From a virus: a stretch of 27,873 nucleotides of DNA. Where the stretch lies: positions 1 through 27,873 of IMG/VR virus record IMGVR_UViG_3300012931_000062; one strand, 5' to 3'. Every line of letters starts with the position of its first letter. Positions within the stretch are counted from its first letter, which is position 1. The position numbers and the translations under genes are program-made. Below, piece after piece: positions 1 to 6,522 of the stretch. Under the pieces are notes generated by a model, which searched no databases, was not told the DNA's origin, and worked only from the letters and a program-made list of their open reading frames with translations.

Positions 1-183
1 AGTGATTCGGACATCGCTGCCGACCTCGCCCCACTCTCCCGCTCCGAATGCGCACGACGCGGGCTTAGGCATTCGAGCGATGACGACCACGTAGAACTCG
101 AGGTGTCGAGCGGAGCCTGGACGCTGGCAGGCGCGATGCTCCGTGTTGTCCGCGGAAGAGCGGAAAGGCAGGCGGCGGAATGA
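1..183 (+). CDS. 3' end of an unidentified protein (partial)
   Basis: Frame 1 is open from the first base of the window to a TGA at 181-183, giving the last 60 residues of a protein whose start lies upstream. The stop overlaps the next ATG (ATGA at 180-183), the junction style used throughout this operon, which is the main reason to believe it is coding. The tail is hydrophilic, rich in Ala, Arg, Ser and Asp, and ends in Ala-Ala-Glu. The final 14 bases (AGGCGGCGGAATGA) recur at the end of the gene that stops at 3521. No domain is recognisable and no function is proposed. Confidence 0.6.
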   Translation, partial: SDSDIAADLAPLSRSECARRGLRHSSDDDHVELEVSSGAWTLAGAMLRVVRGRAERQAAE

Positions 184-557
184 AAGCAATAAGGGCAATT
201 CGAGCGCGTGTTGCGCTGCTCACATTCAAGATTCAAGCATTTTTCTTGTTGTTCGGCATACCAAGGGAAGCGATCGTTGCGACGTTCTACGCGGTGGCTG
301 TCGGGTTCAACGAGATGGCTCGCATGCAAGTGGACATCCGCCGGAAAGCGATGTGCCGAATGATGCGATCCGCGACGCAGCGATCGATGATTGAGCTCGG
401 GATCATCCAGGAGGAGCTTCCATTTCTTGGAAACCCTGTCGTGCTCGTCATTGAAGTGCGCCGCGGGGTGCCGCCGATTGAGTTCCGTGAGTCAGATTGG
501 GAGCTGATGCGCGCCGCGCTAAAGCGACACGATGAGGCAAAAGGGTGCGCGTCGTGA
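180..557 (+). CDS. Hypothetical protein, 125 aa
   Basis: This ORF starts at an ATG overlapping the previous stop and ends in a TGA overlapping the GTG of the next gene, so it fits a translationally coupled chain. The N-terminal 45 residues are basic and then hydrophobic (about residues 10-42 with many Val, Leu, Phe, Ala), which could be an amphipathic helix or one weak membrane segment. The rest is mixed alpha/beta-like, with a Val/Ile-rich strand near residue 90 and a charged C-terminus. No family is recognised. The overlapping ORF at 143-394 in another frame is its shadow. Confidence 0.55.
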   Translation: MKAIRAIRARVALLTFKIQAFFLLFGIPREAIVATFYAVAVGFNEMARMQVDIRRKAMCRMMRSATQRSMIELGIIQEELPFLGNPVVLVIEVRRGVPPIEFRESDWELMRAALKRHDEAKGCAS

Positions 558-784
558 CCCACACGATCGCTGCCCTCATCCACCATCTCGCCTCGTTCGA
601 AGGCACAGGCCACGTCGCTCTGCACGGCTACCCGCATCTCTGCGAGGCCCTCCCGGAGGCGCGACGGCTCGGGCTCATCGAGCACACGGGAGATAGCGAG
701 CTCGACCGCTACCACGCAAAATTGACCGAAACAGGACGACGCGCGGCCCTCGAGGGGCTTTGCGCGATGGAGGAGCAGACATGA
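554..784 (+). CDS. Small protein with possible winged-helix character, 76 aa
   Basis: The chosen start is GTG 554, which forms a GTGA overlap with the upstream stop. GTG 545, preceded by AGG at 535-537, is a reasonable alternative adding three residues. The sequence has two short helices followed by 'RRLGLIEHTGD' and then 'LTETGRRAA', a pattern common in winged-helix DNA-binding domains and in short phage proteins. That resemblance is weak and no DNA-binding role is claimed. Its stop overlaps the ATG of the adenine methylase gene (ATGA, 781-784), and GGAGG at 768-772 inside this gene serves as that gene's ribosome binding site. Confidence 0.55.
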   Translation: MTHTIAALIHHLASFEGTGHVALHGYPHLCEALPEARRLGLIEHTGDSELDRYHAKLTETGRRAALEGLCAMEEQT

Positions 785-1650
785 GAAGAAATCCACTGAT
801 AATGCCGCGCCCGATCGTCAAATGGGCGGGCGGGAAATCGAGCTCCGTGGCTAAGATCCTGGCGTACATGCCAGAGAAGATTTCGACGTACCATGAGCCG
901 TGCTTTGGTGGGGGAGCCGTGTTCTTTGCGCTTGTTCGTGCCGGTAGGTTCAGGCGCGCGGTAATCGGTGACACCAACCGAGAGGTTACAACCACCATGA
1001 TCGCGGTTCGCGATGAACTACCAGCAGTCATCGAGGCGCTCGCCGAGTTGGGATCGGTGCGAGTAACAGAGGAGCGATACAACGAGATCCGCGAGTTCAC
1101 GCAGGTCGGATCTGTTGGCGTTGCCGCGCGCTTCATCTTCCTAAACAAGACAGGATTCAACGGACTCTATCGCGTGAACCGTGACGGAGAATTCAACGTT
1201 CCGTGGGGAAAACACGAGCACTTTGTGCCTGACCGTGCGAACCTTCACGCCGTGTCTTCGGCGCTTCAAGGTGTCGAAATATCGCGGTCTGGTTACAACG
1301 TATCCACCGAAGACGCCGGCAAGGGAGATGTTGTCTACTTCGATCCGCCGTACTTCCCGATTTCGAAGACCGCGAACTTCACCGCGTACACGCGGCGCGG
1401 GTTCTCGCTTGCTGACCAGATCCGGCTTGCTTCGACGTTTGCTGAACTGTCGGCGCAGAAGGCAACGGTCCTGGCAAGCAACGCCGACGTGCCGCAGGCG
1501 CGCGCTATCTACGGGGCGATCCCTGGTGTCGAGACGGTCGAGCTTTCGTGCCGTCGAAACGTCAACTCGGACGGCTCCAAGAGGGGCCGCGTCGGGGAAT
1601 TGTTGTTCGTGGCAAACGGAAAGTTGAGAGCCGCGCAAGCGGCGGAATAG
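781..1650 (+). CDS. dam: DNA adenine methylase, Dam/D12 class
   Basis: The 289-residue product matches the D12-class N6-adenine methyltransferases (Dam, T4 Dam, DpnM) in length and motif order. It has the N-terminal 'KWAGGK' SAM-binding signature (residues 14-19), 'EPCFGGGAVFF' (39-49, motif I region) and the catalytic 'DPPYFP' (from residue 188). In the family these residues bind S-adenosylmethionine and transfer a methyl to adenine N6, usually in GATC; the specificity here is inferred only. ATG 781 is preferred over an upstream in-frame TTG (760) because it overlaps the previous stop and has GGAGG eight bases upstream. It lies upstream of replication genes and could methylate the GATC cluster in the candidate origin at 3971-4016, or protect against host restriction. 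Confidence 0.93.
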   Translation: MRRNPLIMPRPIVKWAGGKSSSVAKILAYMPEKISTYHEPCFGGGAVFFALVRAGRFRRAVIGDTNREVTTTMIAVRDELPAVIEALAELGSVRVTEERYNEIREFTQVGSVGVAARFIFLNKTGFNGLYRVNRDGEFNVPWGKHEHFVPDRANLHAVSSALQGVEISRSGYNVSTEDAGKGDVVYFDPPYFPISKTANFTAYTRRGFSLADQIRLASTFAELSAQKATVLASNADVPQARAIYGAIPGVETVELSCRRNVNSDGSKRGRVGELLFVANGKLRAAQAAE

Positions 1651-1660
1651 GGAGTCGAGA

Positions 1661-2353
1661 ATGCAATACGTCGAAAATGTAGGGATAACGGTAACGAAAC
1701 CCGAGCTAGCCGCACTGGTTCAGTTCTGCGGCGAGTCCGACAGACTCGCCAACGTGTCGATTCGAATCGGTGACGGGAAGCTAGTGGCTTGGGCCACGGA
1801 CGGAGGAAACGCAGCCTACCTGCACGGGAAATCGTGGGACGGAAAAGGCAAATCGTCGTCGGTTGAACGCGAGTGGCAGATTGACTCTGGCCTCGCGAAG
1901 ACGATCGCAAAGTCCATGGGCAAGGACACAGAAGCGATCCTTCACACGAGCAAGAAGCTCGCGCTGGTTGAGGCCGAAATCAAGGCCATTGACGATGGTA
2001 AGAGCCTGATGAAGATCGAGCTCGACGGTCACGTGTCGGAGCAACTCGACCTCAAGCTTCCCGACTTTTTCCCCACTCGCCCACCGAGAGACACCGGGGA
2101 AGTGCCACGCGAGAACGTATATTTTGCTTGGGGCTCGCTCGACCTACTCAAGCGCGTGTGCAAGTCCGCCGGCACGGGAGCGATCCGGGTGTTCGTCAAC
2201 TCGAACCCGTCGCACCCGATCTATTGCGAGGTCGCCACACCGCAGCAAATGCAGGACGACTACCAGCCCGAATGGATCTGCGTGCTGATGCCGTCGACCG
2301 CGGTGGAACGGGAAGCGCTAGGTGACGCTGAAGACGACGACGCGGAGGACTAG
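1661..2353 (+). CDS. DnaN-like sliding clamp domain protein (putative), 230 aa
   Basis: The sequence reads like two copies of a clamp fold. The first half has an N-terminal strand/helix ('ITVTKPELAALVQFC') and 'GKLVAWATDGGNAAYL', comparable to the conserved 'ATD' strand of bacterial beta clamps, then 'LPDFFPTRPP', similar to the clamp 'FP..P' linker. The second half has a strand-helix ('SLDLLKRVCKSAG'), 'IRVFVNSNPSHPIYCEV' and 'WICVLMPS', resembling the clamp C-terminal pattern ending in Y-hydrophobic-MP. At 230 aa it is far shorter than the roughly 366-aa three-domain bacterial clamp and closer to two-domain PCNA-type clamps. The acidic tail (about ten Asp/Glu) is unusual. It sits between a methylase and nuclease genes in a replication operon. 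No catalytic motif is visible. The assignment is by pattern only and needs profile support. Confidence 0.5.
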   Translation: MQYVENVGITVTKPELAALVQFCGESDRLANVSIRIGDGKLVAWATDGGNAAYLHGKSWDGKGKSSSVEREWQIDSGLAKTIAKSMGKDTEAILHTSKKLALVEAEIKAIDDGKSLMKIELDGHVSEQLDLKLPDFFPTRPPRDTGEVPRENVYFAWGSLDLLKRVCKSAGTGAIRVFVNSNPSHPIYCEVATPQQMQDDYQPEWICVLMPSTAVEREALGDAEDDDAED

Positions 2354-2358
2354 GAGCA

Positions 2359-2700
2359 ATGGCGAACGTCGAGGCGCAGATCCAGAAAGCGATACTCGAG
2401 TGCCTGCAAGGCATTGGGTATTGGTGCTGGCGCAACAACTCCGGTAACACGGTTGTCGGAGAAGGCACATCGAGACGGCTGATTCGAATGTCTCCGAAGG
2501 GGAGCCCCGATATCGTCGGGGTTCTCCCGGGTGGGCGTTTTTGGGGCCTCGAGGTGAAGGTTCCAGGAAAGAAACAGAACGCCAATCAGATCGAATGGGA
2601 GGCGAAGGCGCGCAAGTTTGGAGTCAGGTACGCGGTCGTGGATAGCGTCAGTTCGGCGCTATCTGCGCTTGCGGCGTGGAAGCGGGAGGTAGCAGTGTGA
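2359..2700 (+). CDS. VRR-NUC domain nuclease, 113 aa
   Basis: This small protein consists of a single VRR-NUC (PD-(D/E)XK superfamily) domain. A glutamate occurs in the first helix ('EAQIQKAILECL'), the metal-binding Asp is in 'KGSPDIVGVLPGG' (about residues 50-62), the Glu-x-Lys pair is in 'FWGLEVKVPGKKQNANQ' and the conserved Gln follows a few residues later. Stand-alone VRR-NUC proteins are common in phage replication modules and family members act as structure-specific or Holliday-junction-type nucleases; the substrate here is unknown. The start is preceded by AGGAG (2352-2356 region) and the gene ends in a GTGA overlap with the next. Confidence 0.88.
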   Translation: MANVEAQIQKAILECLQGIGYWCWRNNSGNTVVGEGTSRRLIRMSPKGSPDIVGVLPGGRFWGLEVKVPGKKQNANQIEWEAKARKFGVRYAVVDSVSSALSALAAWKREVAV

Positions 2701-3521
2701 CCAAAAAACTCGACACCAAGATCAAGCTCAGTGCTCACCAAGTTCTCGCTGCACTGCGTGATAAAATGTTCGCCGGGGACGCCTGGGCGTGGCTGACGGA
2801 GGTTCGCAACGGAACCGGGTACCAGCGGACAACCAGATCGGCGGACGCTCTAGCGGTGTCATGCTGGCCCTCCCGCGGCCTGTTCGCTTCTGGCGTCGAG
2901 GTCAAGGTCAGCCGGAGCGACTGGAAACACGAGCTACTGCAGCCGGCGAAGTCTGACGAGGTGCAGCGGTTTTGCAAGTTCTGGTGGATCGCTACGTCGC
3001 CTGGGATAGTCCTGCACGAGGAGCTCCCTCCTGCCTGGGGTCTCGTCGAGACCGACGGGAAAACATGCTCGGTAATCAGGGCGGCGCCCGAGCTCGAGCA
3101 CAGAGAGCCGACTTGGCTGTTCCTTGCGTCCGTGCTCCGGAACGCGTCGAAGACGAACGAGGGCGCACTAGCTCGAGCTCGAGCAGATGGCTACAAATCC
3201 GGCTCGGAAAAAGCCGACGCGATCATCGCGGAGCACCAAACGGAGTTCCGCGAACTCCGGAGGATGGAAATGCTCAAGGCGCGCGCCCAGGAACTTGAGG
3301 CGCAGATCGAGAGCTTCCGTGAGTTAACGGGGATCCAGGTCGGCGGATGGCACGACCGCGACGCAGCGAAGGCGATCAAGGCCGCGAAGCTCTTACAGGA
3401 CGCGGATCTGGAGCGGCTCTCGAAGGAGCTGCAACACAACCTAGCGGCGTTGACAGCCGCGAGTGAGGCCGTTGGGGCACTTGCTGACATTGCAGTTCGA
3501 AAGTCAGAGGCGGCGGAATGA
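2697..3521 (+). CDS. PD-(D/E)XK nuclease-like protein with C-terminal coiled coil
   Basis: Translation most likely begins at GTG 2697 (GTGA overlap, GGGAGGT at 2684-2690), giving 274 residues; an earlier in-frame GTG (2676) would lie wholly inside the preceding gene. The N-terminal half has 'ADALAVS', then 'GVEVKVSRSDW' and 'KSDEVQRFCKFWWIA', the Asp...Glu-x-Lys arrangement and following helix of restriction-endonuclease-like folds such as MmcB-type phage proteins. The C-terminal half (from about residue 155) is charged and helical with long Glu/Arg/Lys/Ala stretches, probably a coiled coil. A 14-base palindrome (3171-3184) lies within it. The catalytic assignment is inference; it might instead be a DNA-binding relative without activity. 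Confidence 0.65.
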   Translation: MTKKLDTKIKLSAHQVLAALRDKMFAGDAWAWLTEVRNGTGYQRTTRSADALAVSCWPSRGLFASGVEVKVSRSDWKHELLQPAKSDEVQRFCKFWWIATSPGIVLHEELPPAWGLVETDGKTCSVIRAAPELEHREPTWLFLASVLRNASKTNEGALARARADGYKSGSEKADAIIAEHQTEFRELRRMEMLKARAQELEAQIESFRELTGIQVGGWHDRDAAKAIKAAKLLQDADLERLSKELQHNLAALTAASEAVGALADIAVRKSEAAE

Positions 3522-3568
3522 CTGCGTCCATGGAGCAACTGTACTTGGATAGAAAGGCGGCGGCGTAG
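3518..3568 (+). CDS. Possible 16-residue leader-type ORF bridging two genes
   Basis: An ATG at 3518 overlaps the upstream stop (ATGA) and reads 16 codons to TAG at 3566-3568, which abuts the ATG of the initiator gene at 3569 with no spacing. The ORF fills exactly the gap between two genes that otherwise would not be coupled. It could be a coupling peptide that carries ribosomes onto the initiator start, or simply chance. Ribosome binding for the next gene could use GAAAGG at 3552-3557 inside it. Confidence 0.3.
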   Translation: MTASMEQLYLDRKAAA

Positions 3569-4429
3569 ATGGCTGGAAGAATTCGCAGCATCAAGCCCGA
3601 GTGGCTGGACGATGAGAAGATGGCCAAGGCGTCTAGTGATGCAAGGGTCCTGTCAATCGCGATGATCTGCATGGCCGACGACTACGGCAACGGAAGGTGT
3701 TGCAAAGCGACTCTTGCCGCTCGCGTCTTCCCTCCCTCTGGAGACTCTCCAGAGGACCTCTTGCGGAGCTACGAGAGGTTCTCTGAGGCGCTCGCGGAGG
3801 TGCTCGAGATGAGGTTCGCCACCACTTACTCGGTCAGCGGGCAGACTTACTTTGCGATCCGCAACTGGGCAGAGCATCAGAAGGTAAATCACCCAGGAAA
3901 ACCGCTAGTTCCGCGTCCTCTTGAGACTCTCTGGAAAGTCTCTGGAGTCTCTCTTGAGACTCTCTTGCCTGATCAGGACCAGGACCAACGATCAGGACCA
4001 GGACCAACGATCGATCGCGAGCGAGAGGAACCACCGAGGAGCATCGTCCGCCAGAAGCCAGACGACCCGACCCGTCGAGCCATGGAGCCCCAGCGTCCCG
4101 AGGTTACCGAGCTGTTCGACGTCTGGCGATCCGAGTCCGGGAAAACCGGTGCCACCATGGACCGCGCCAGGAGCCAGCTGTTCGCGCGTTTGGCGTCGGA
4201 GGGGGTGACGGTCGCGGAGGTGCGCGAAGCGACGTCTGGAGCGAAGCTGGACCCCTGGGCGAGTGATTCAGCGAAGCTCTCCCCGAGCGCCATCCTCGGC
4301 ACCGCCGAGCAGCGTGAGAAATTCATCGCGCTGGCCCGTGACCCGCCTAGACCGAAGGGCTCAATGGAGTCGCGGAAAGTTCAACCGAATGCAGCGTGCG
4401 GACCGAGACCGAAGGAGTGGACTGGCTGA
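3569..4429 (+). CDS. Replication initiator / replisome organizer (lambda O-like role)
   Basis: The 286-residue product begins 'AGRIRSIKPEWLDDEKMAKAS..ARVLSI....ADDYGNG', the N-terminal winged-helix signature of phage replisome organizers (rep_org_N / lambda O-like). The central region (about 115-160) is low complexity (Asp/Gln, Gly/Pro, Glu/Arg) and lies over a repeat cluster. The C-terminal part ('WRSESGKTGATMDRARSQLF', then 'PWASDSAKLSPSAILGT') is the conserved tail found after initiator linkers and probably contacts the helicase loader. In lambda, O binds iterons within its own gene and recruits P-DnaB. The next gene here is a DnaC-like loader, joined by a TGATG overlap, supporting the same arrangement. 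Loss of function or truncation is not evident. Confidence 0.8.
   Translation: MAGRIRSIKPEWLDDEKMAKASSDARVLSIAMICMADDYGNGRCCKATLAARVFPPSGDSPEDLLRSYERFSEALAEVLEMRFATTYSVSGQTYFAIRNWAEHQKVNHPGKPLVPRPLETLWKVSGVSLETLLPDQDQDQRSGPGPTIDREREEPPRSIVRQKPDDPTRRAMEPQRPEVTELFDVWRSESGKTGATMDRARSQLFARLASEGVTVAEVREATSGAKLDPWASDSAKLSPSAILGTAEQREKFIALARDPPRPKGSMESRKVQPNAACGPRPKEWTG
3735..3755. repeat. Perfect 21-nt inverted repeat in the initiator gene
   Basis: CCTCTGGAGA is followed by one central C and its exact reverse complement TCTCCAGAGG. It contains GAGACTCTC, a nonamer that recurs at 3923-3931 and 3956-3964 downstream. It lies about 165 bases upstream of the main repeat cluster and could be an additional initiator binding site or an RNA hairpin; the shared nonamer favours the former. 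Confidence 0.55.
3918..4016. other. Candidate origin of replication with iterons
   Basis: Within the initiator gene, CTCTTGAGACTCTCT occurs twice exactly (3918-3932 and 3951-3965, 33 bases apart), with a GAGTCTC/GAGACTC hairpin between (3945-3951, 3956-3962). It is followed by two perfect tandem copies of a 19-mer (3971-3989 and 3990-4008, beginning GATCAGG) and then GATCGATC. Four GATC sites fall in 46 bases (3971, 3990, 4009, 4013). The 19-base unit is not a multiple of three, so the copies encode different peptides, which argues for selection on DNA rather than protein. The layout resembles lambda ori inside gene O. No clear AT-rich unwinding element is seen beside it. Confidence 0.6.
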
Positions 4430-5301
4430 TGGAACCTCTCGCAAATGTCGTGACGGGGATAAAATTCAACACGAACAACGGGCCGCAGTGGTCGGTCGAA
4501 GTGCTCGCCGAAGCTCACGGGATGAGCGTCGCAAGCATGACGGCGCTGTGGCGCGGGGCGGGACTTTCCCCGCCGACTGAAGAGGCGCGCTTGCTCAAGT
4601 TCCGAGCGTCTCCAGTGCTCGTGACCGAATTACACAGGCGAAGCGAGGAGCGCAAGGCGGCCATGGTCGAAAAGGCAATCGACCGAGCCTGGACAACGAC
4701 GCAGCTCGAGGGGATCGCGGCAAAGCGCCCGACAACCGAGAAGCTCCTTGGACACATCACAGATCCACGCCTACGGGCATTCGCCGAGCGGTTCGATCCT
4801 GAGCAGCACGGGGGCGCCCTTGTTCTCGGGCCGACCGGGATCGGAAAGACCATCGCGGCCCTGTGTCTGATGCTGCGATGCATGGCAAAGCAGGCCCGTG
4901 ACGCGTTCGAGTCTGACCTGACGGTCCCGTTCACCGAGATTACAACGCCGCGTTGCGCAAAGTCATGGGCTTCCTACGACGCACGCGACCTGGGAAACGC
5001 CATGCAGCACACAGGGCTGAGCGACGCTGACCACGCGAGCATCACACGGGCGAAGACTGCTGATTTTCTGATCCTCGAAGATCTGGGATGGGAGCGCGGG
5101 TTTCACGTGGAGGCCCTGATCGACATCGCTGCCCCCAGGTACCGACGTTGCCTGCCGACGATCGTGACGAGCGGAGAACGACACGATGTCTTGCGCGAGC
5201 GGTACACCGACGCGGTTCTTCGGCGGTTCTGGAACATCGACGGCAAAGACGGGGCAATCGTCGACTGCTGGGCGGCGCAAGAGTGCAAGGGGGCGGCGTG
5301 A
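4429..5301 (+). CDS. DnaC/IstB-like helicase loader ATPase
   Basis: ATG 4429 shares its A with the preceding stop (TGATG) and follows GGAG at 4414-4417; the in-frame GTG at 4396 lies inside the initiator gene and is less likely. The 290-residue protein has an N-terminal domain of about 100 residues, then an AAA+ core with Walker A 'GPTGIGKT' (134-141), Walker B 'FLILEDLGWE' (D218) and a later 'PTIVTSGE' sensor-1-like strand and 'LRRFW' box. This is the DnaC/IstB/phage P-equivalent architecture that loads the replicative helicase at an origin. No IS21 transposase is adjacent, so an IstB role is unlikely. Confidence 0.87.
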   Translation: MEPLANVVTGIKFNTNNGPQWSVEVLAEAHGMSVASMTALWRGAGLSPPTEEARLLKFRASPVLVTELHRRSEERKAAMVEKAIDRAWTTTQLEGIAAKRPTTEKLLGHITDPRLRAFAERFDPEQHGGALVLGPTGIGKTIAALCLMLRCMAKQARDAFESDLTVPFTEITTPRCAKSWASYDARDLGNAMQHTGLSDADHASITRAKTADFLILEDLGWERGFHVEALIDIAAPRYRRCLPTIVTSGERHDVLRERYTDAVLRRFWNIDGKDGAIVDCWAAQECKGAA

Positions 5302-6095
5302 TTAGCGTCCGTGTAATTCACAGCGACAACCGTCCAGCGCTACTGGATCTGGAGCCGCAGCTATCCTGTCGCGTCCACCTCGCTTACCTCGACCCGCCGT
5401 TCGCGACTGGCAAGACGCAAACCGGAACCGCCGGTAGCTACTCGGACACGTCAAGTCTTCGCGAGTGGATGGCCTCGGTGTATGCCACCGTTGAAGCCAT
5501 CAGGCCTCTGCTGCACGAGTCAGGGAGCATTGTTGTCCACTGTGACTGGCGAACGAATTGCCTAGCGAGGAGCCTGTTGGATAGAATTTTCGGGTTCGAC
5601 TCGTTTGCGTCCGAAATCATCTGGAGTTACAAACGATGGCCGACAAAGACGCGAAACTTTCAGCGCACGCACGATACGCTGCTGCGGTACGTCAAGGCAC
5701 CGGGCAAGCAGCGGTGGAATCAGCTGTACTCGCCACTTTCCACTTCAACGCTCAGGGCGTTCGGCGCATCGAAACAGAAAGCTGTGATCGAAGCGGGGCG
5801 CCGTGTCAGATCGACAACTTTGTCCAGTGCGTCACCTGGGGCACCGCTCGGAGACGTGTGGGAACTGCCAATTGTAGCCCCGATGGCTCGTGAGCGAACC
5901 GGGTACCCAACACAGAAGCCGGAGGCGCTACTCGAGCGTATCGTGCTTGCCACCACAAATCCAGGTGACCTAGTTCTCGATCCGTACTGCGGGAGCGGCA
6001 CGACGCTCGCTGTCTGCAAGCGGCTGGGGCGCGAATCAATCGGAATCGATCAGAACGAGGAAGCGATAGCGGTGACCGAGAGGAGGATCGCATGA
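5298..6095 (+). CDS. DNA methyltransferase, beta class (N6-adenine or N4-cytosine)
   Basis: The start is GTG 5298 (GTGA overlap); the longer in-frame extension back to 5088 is a shadow of the loader gene. The 265-residue enzyme shows the beta-class order: catalytic 'YLDPPFATG' near the N-terminus (DPPF, residues 32-35), a variable target-recognition region with Arg/Trp/Tyr-rich sequence, then the SAM-binding 'LVLDPYCGSGTT' (about 226-236) near the C-terminus, preceded by 'YPTQKPEALLERIV', a hallmark of this family. DPPF favours adenine over cytosine. No cognate restriction enzyme is beside it, so it is an orphan methylase, probably for protection or gene control. Confidence 0.9.
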   Translation: MISVRVIHSDNRPALLDLEPQLSCRVHLAYLDPPFATGKTQTGTAGSYSDTSSLREWMASVYATVEAIRPLLHESGSIVVHCDWRTNCLARSLLDRIFGFDSFASEIIWSYKRWPTKTRNFQRTHDTLLRYVKAPGKQRWNQLYSPLSTSTLRAFGASKQKAVIEAGRRVRSTTLSSASPGAPLGDVWELPIVAPMARERTGYPTQKPEALLERIVLATTNPGDLVLDPYCGSGTTLAVCKRLGRESIGIDQNEEAIAVTERRIA

Positions 6096-6289
6096 CCTAC
6101 CCGCCCGACATCGCCACCGCCACCGAGTGGAAAGCGTGGGTCGATTCTGTTGCGCCGTACCGTCGACCGTGTCACAACGAACTTCACAGCGAGATGCGTT
6201 TTCTAACGACCATCCAAGACCGCGATGTTGCAGCCCTGGGTGCGTGGGGGATTGTTGCGTCCTTGATGAAGAGGAGGGAGATAGCGTGA
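6092..6289 (+). CDS. Hypothetical protein, 65 aa
   Basis: It starts in an ATGA overlap with the methyltransferase stop and ends in a GTGA overlap with the next gene. The product is small and soluble-looking, with Trp residues near the N-terminus ('EWKAWVDSV') and a basic C-terminus. No family is recognised. An AGGAGGG sequence near its 3' end (about 6271-6278) provides the next gene's ribosome binding site. Confidence 0.6.
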   Translation: MTYPPDIATATEWKAWVDSVAPYRRPCHNELHSEMRFLTTIQDRDVAALGAWGIVASLMKRREIA

Positions 6290-6522
6290 GCGGTAGGGTT
6301 GACGCGCGCGATGTGGTCTTCCGCTTTGGCTCGCTTGAGTTCGAGTGCACACGCTTGATCTACGGGGAAGCCGTGGAGTCACGCAAGCCGCTTCCACGCA
6401 CGCGGGGGACCTACAAGGTTACAGCGACTGGACACATCCGACTCAGCGAGTTCCTTGACTTCCTGCAAGGCAGGAATCGAGCGATCGAGAACTGGGAGAA
6501 CGAAGGAGGAGCGACGGCATGA
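6286..6522 (+). CDS. Hypothetical protein, 78 aa
   Basis: GTG 6286, in a GTGA overlap and shortly downstream of AGGAGGG, is the supported start; the longer open frame from 6127 runs through the previous gene. The protein is rich in beta-type segments ('VVFRFGSLEFECTRLIYGE', 'TYKVTATGHIRL') with a charged C-terminal helix. No family is recognised. It begins a block of unrecognised genes between replication and middle functions. Confidence 0.6.
   Translation: MSGRVDARDVVFRFGSLEFECTRLIYGEAVESRKPLPRTRGTYKVTATGHIRLSEFLDFLQGRNRAIENWENEGGATA

Noticed and set aside
143-394. 83-aa ORF near the left edge
   Set aside because: It lies across the end of the partial gene and the 125-aa gene in another frame, is Arg/Ser/Gly-rich, and has no ribosome binding site or coupling.
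3971-4008. Two tandem 19-mers as a CRISPR-like array
   Set aside because: No spacers separate the copies and there are only two; the arrangement fits iterons.
5088-5297. Upstream extension of the beta-class methyltransferase
   Set aside because: The extra residues are Arg-rich frame-shadow of the helicase loader; GTG 5298 gives the expected overlap and a family-like N-terminus.
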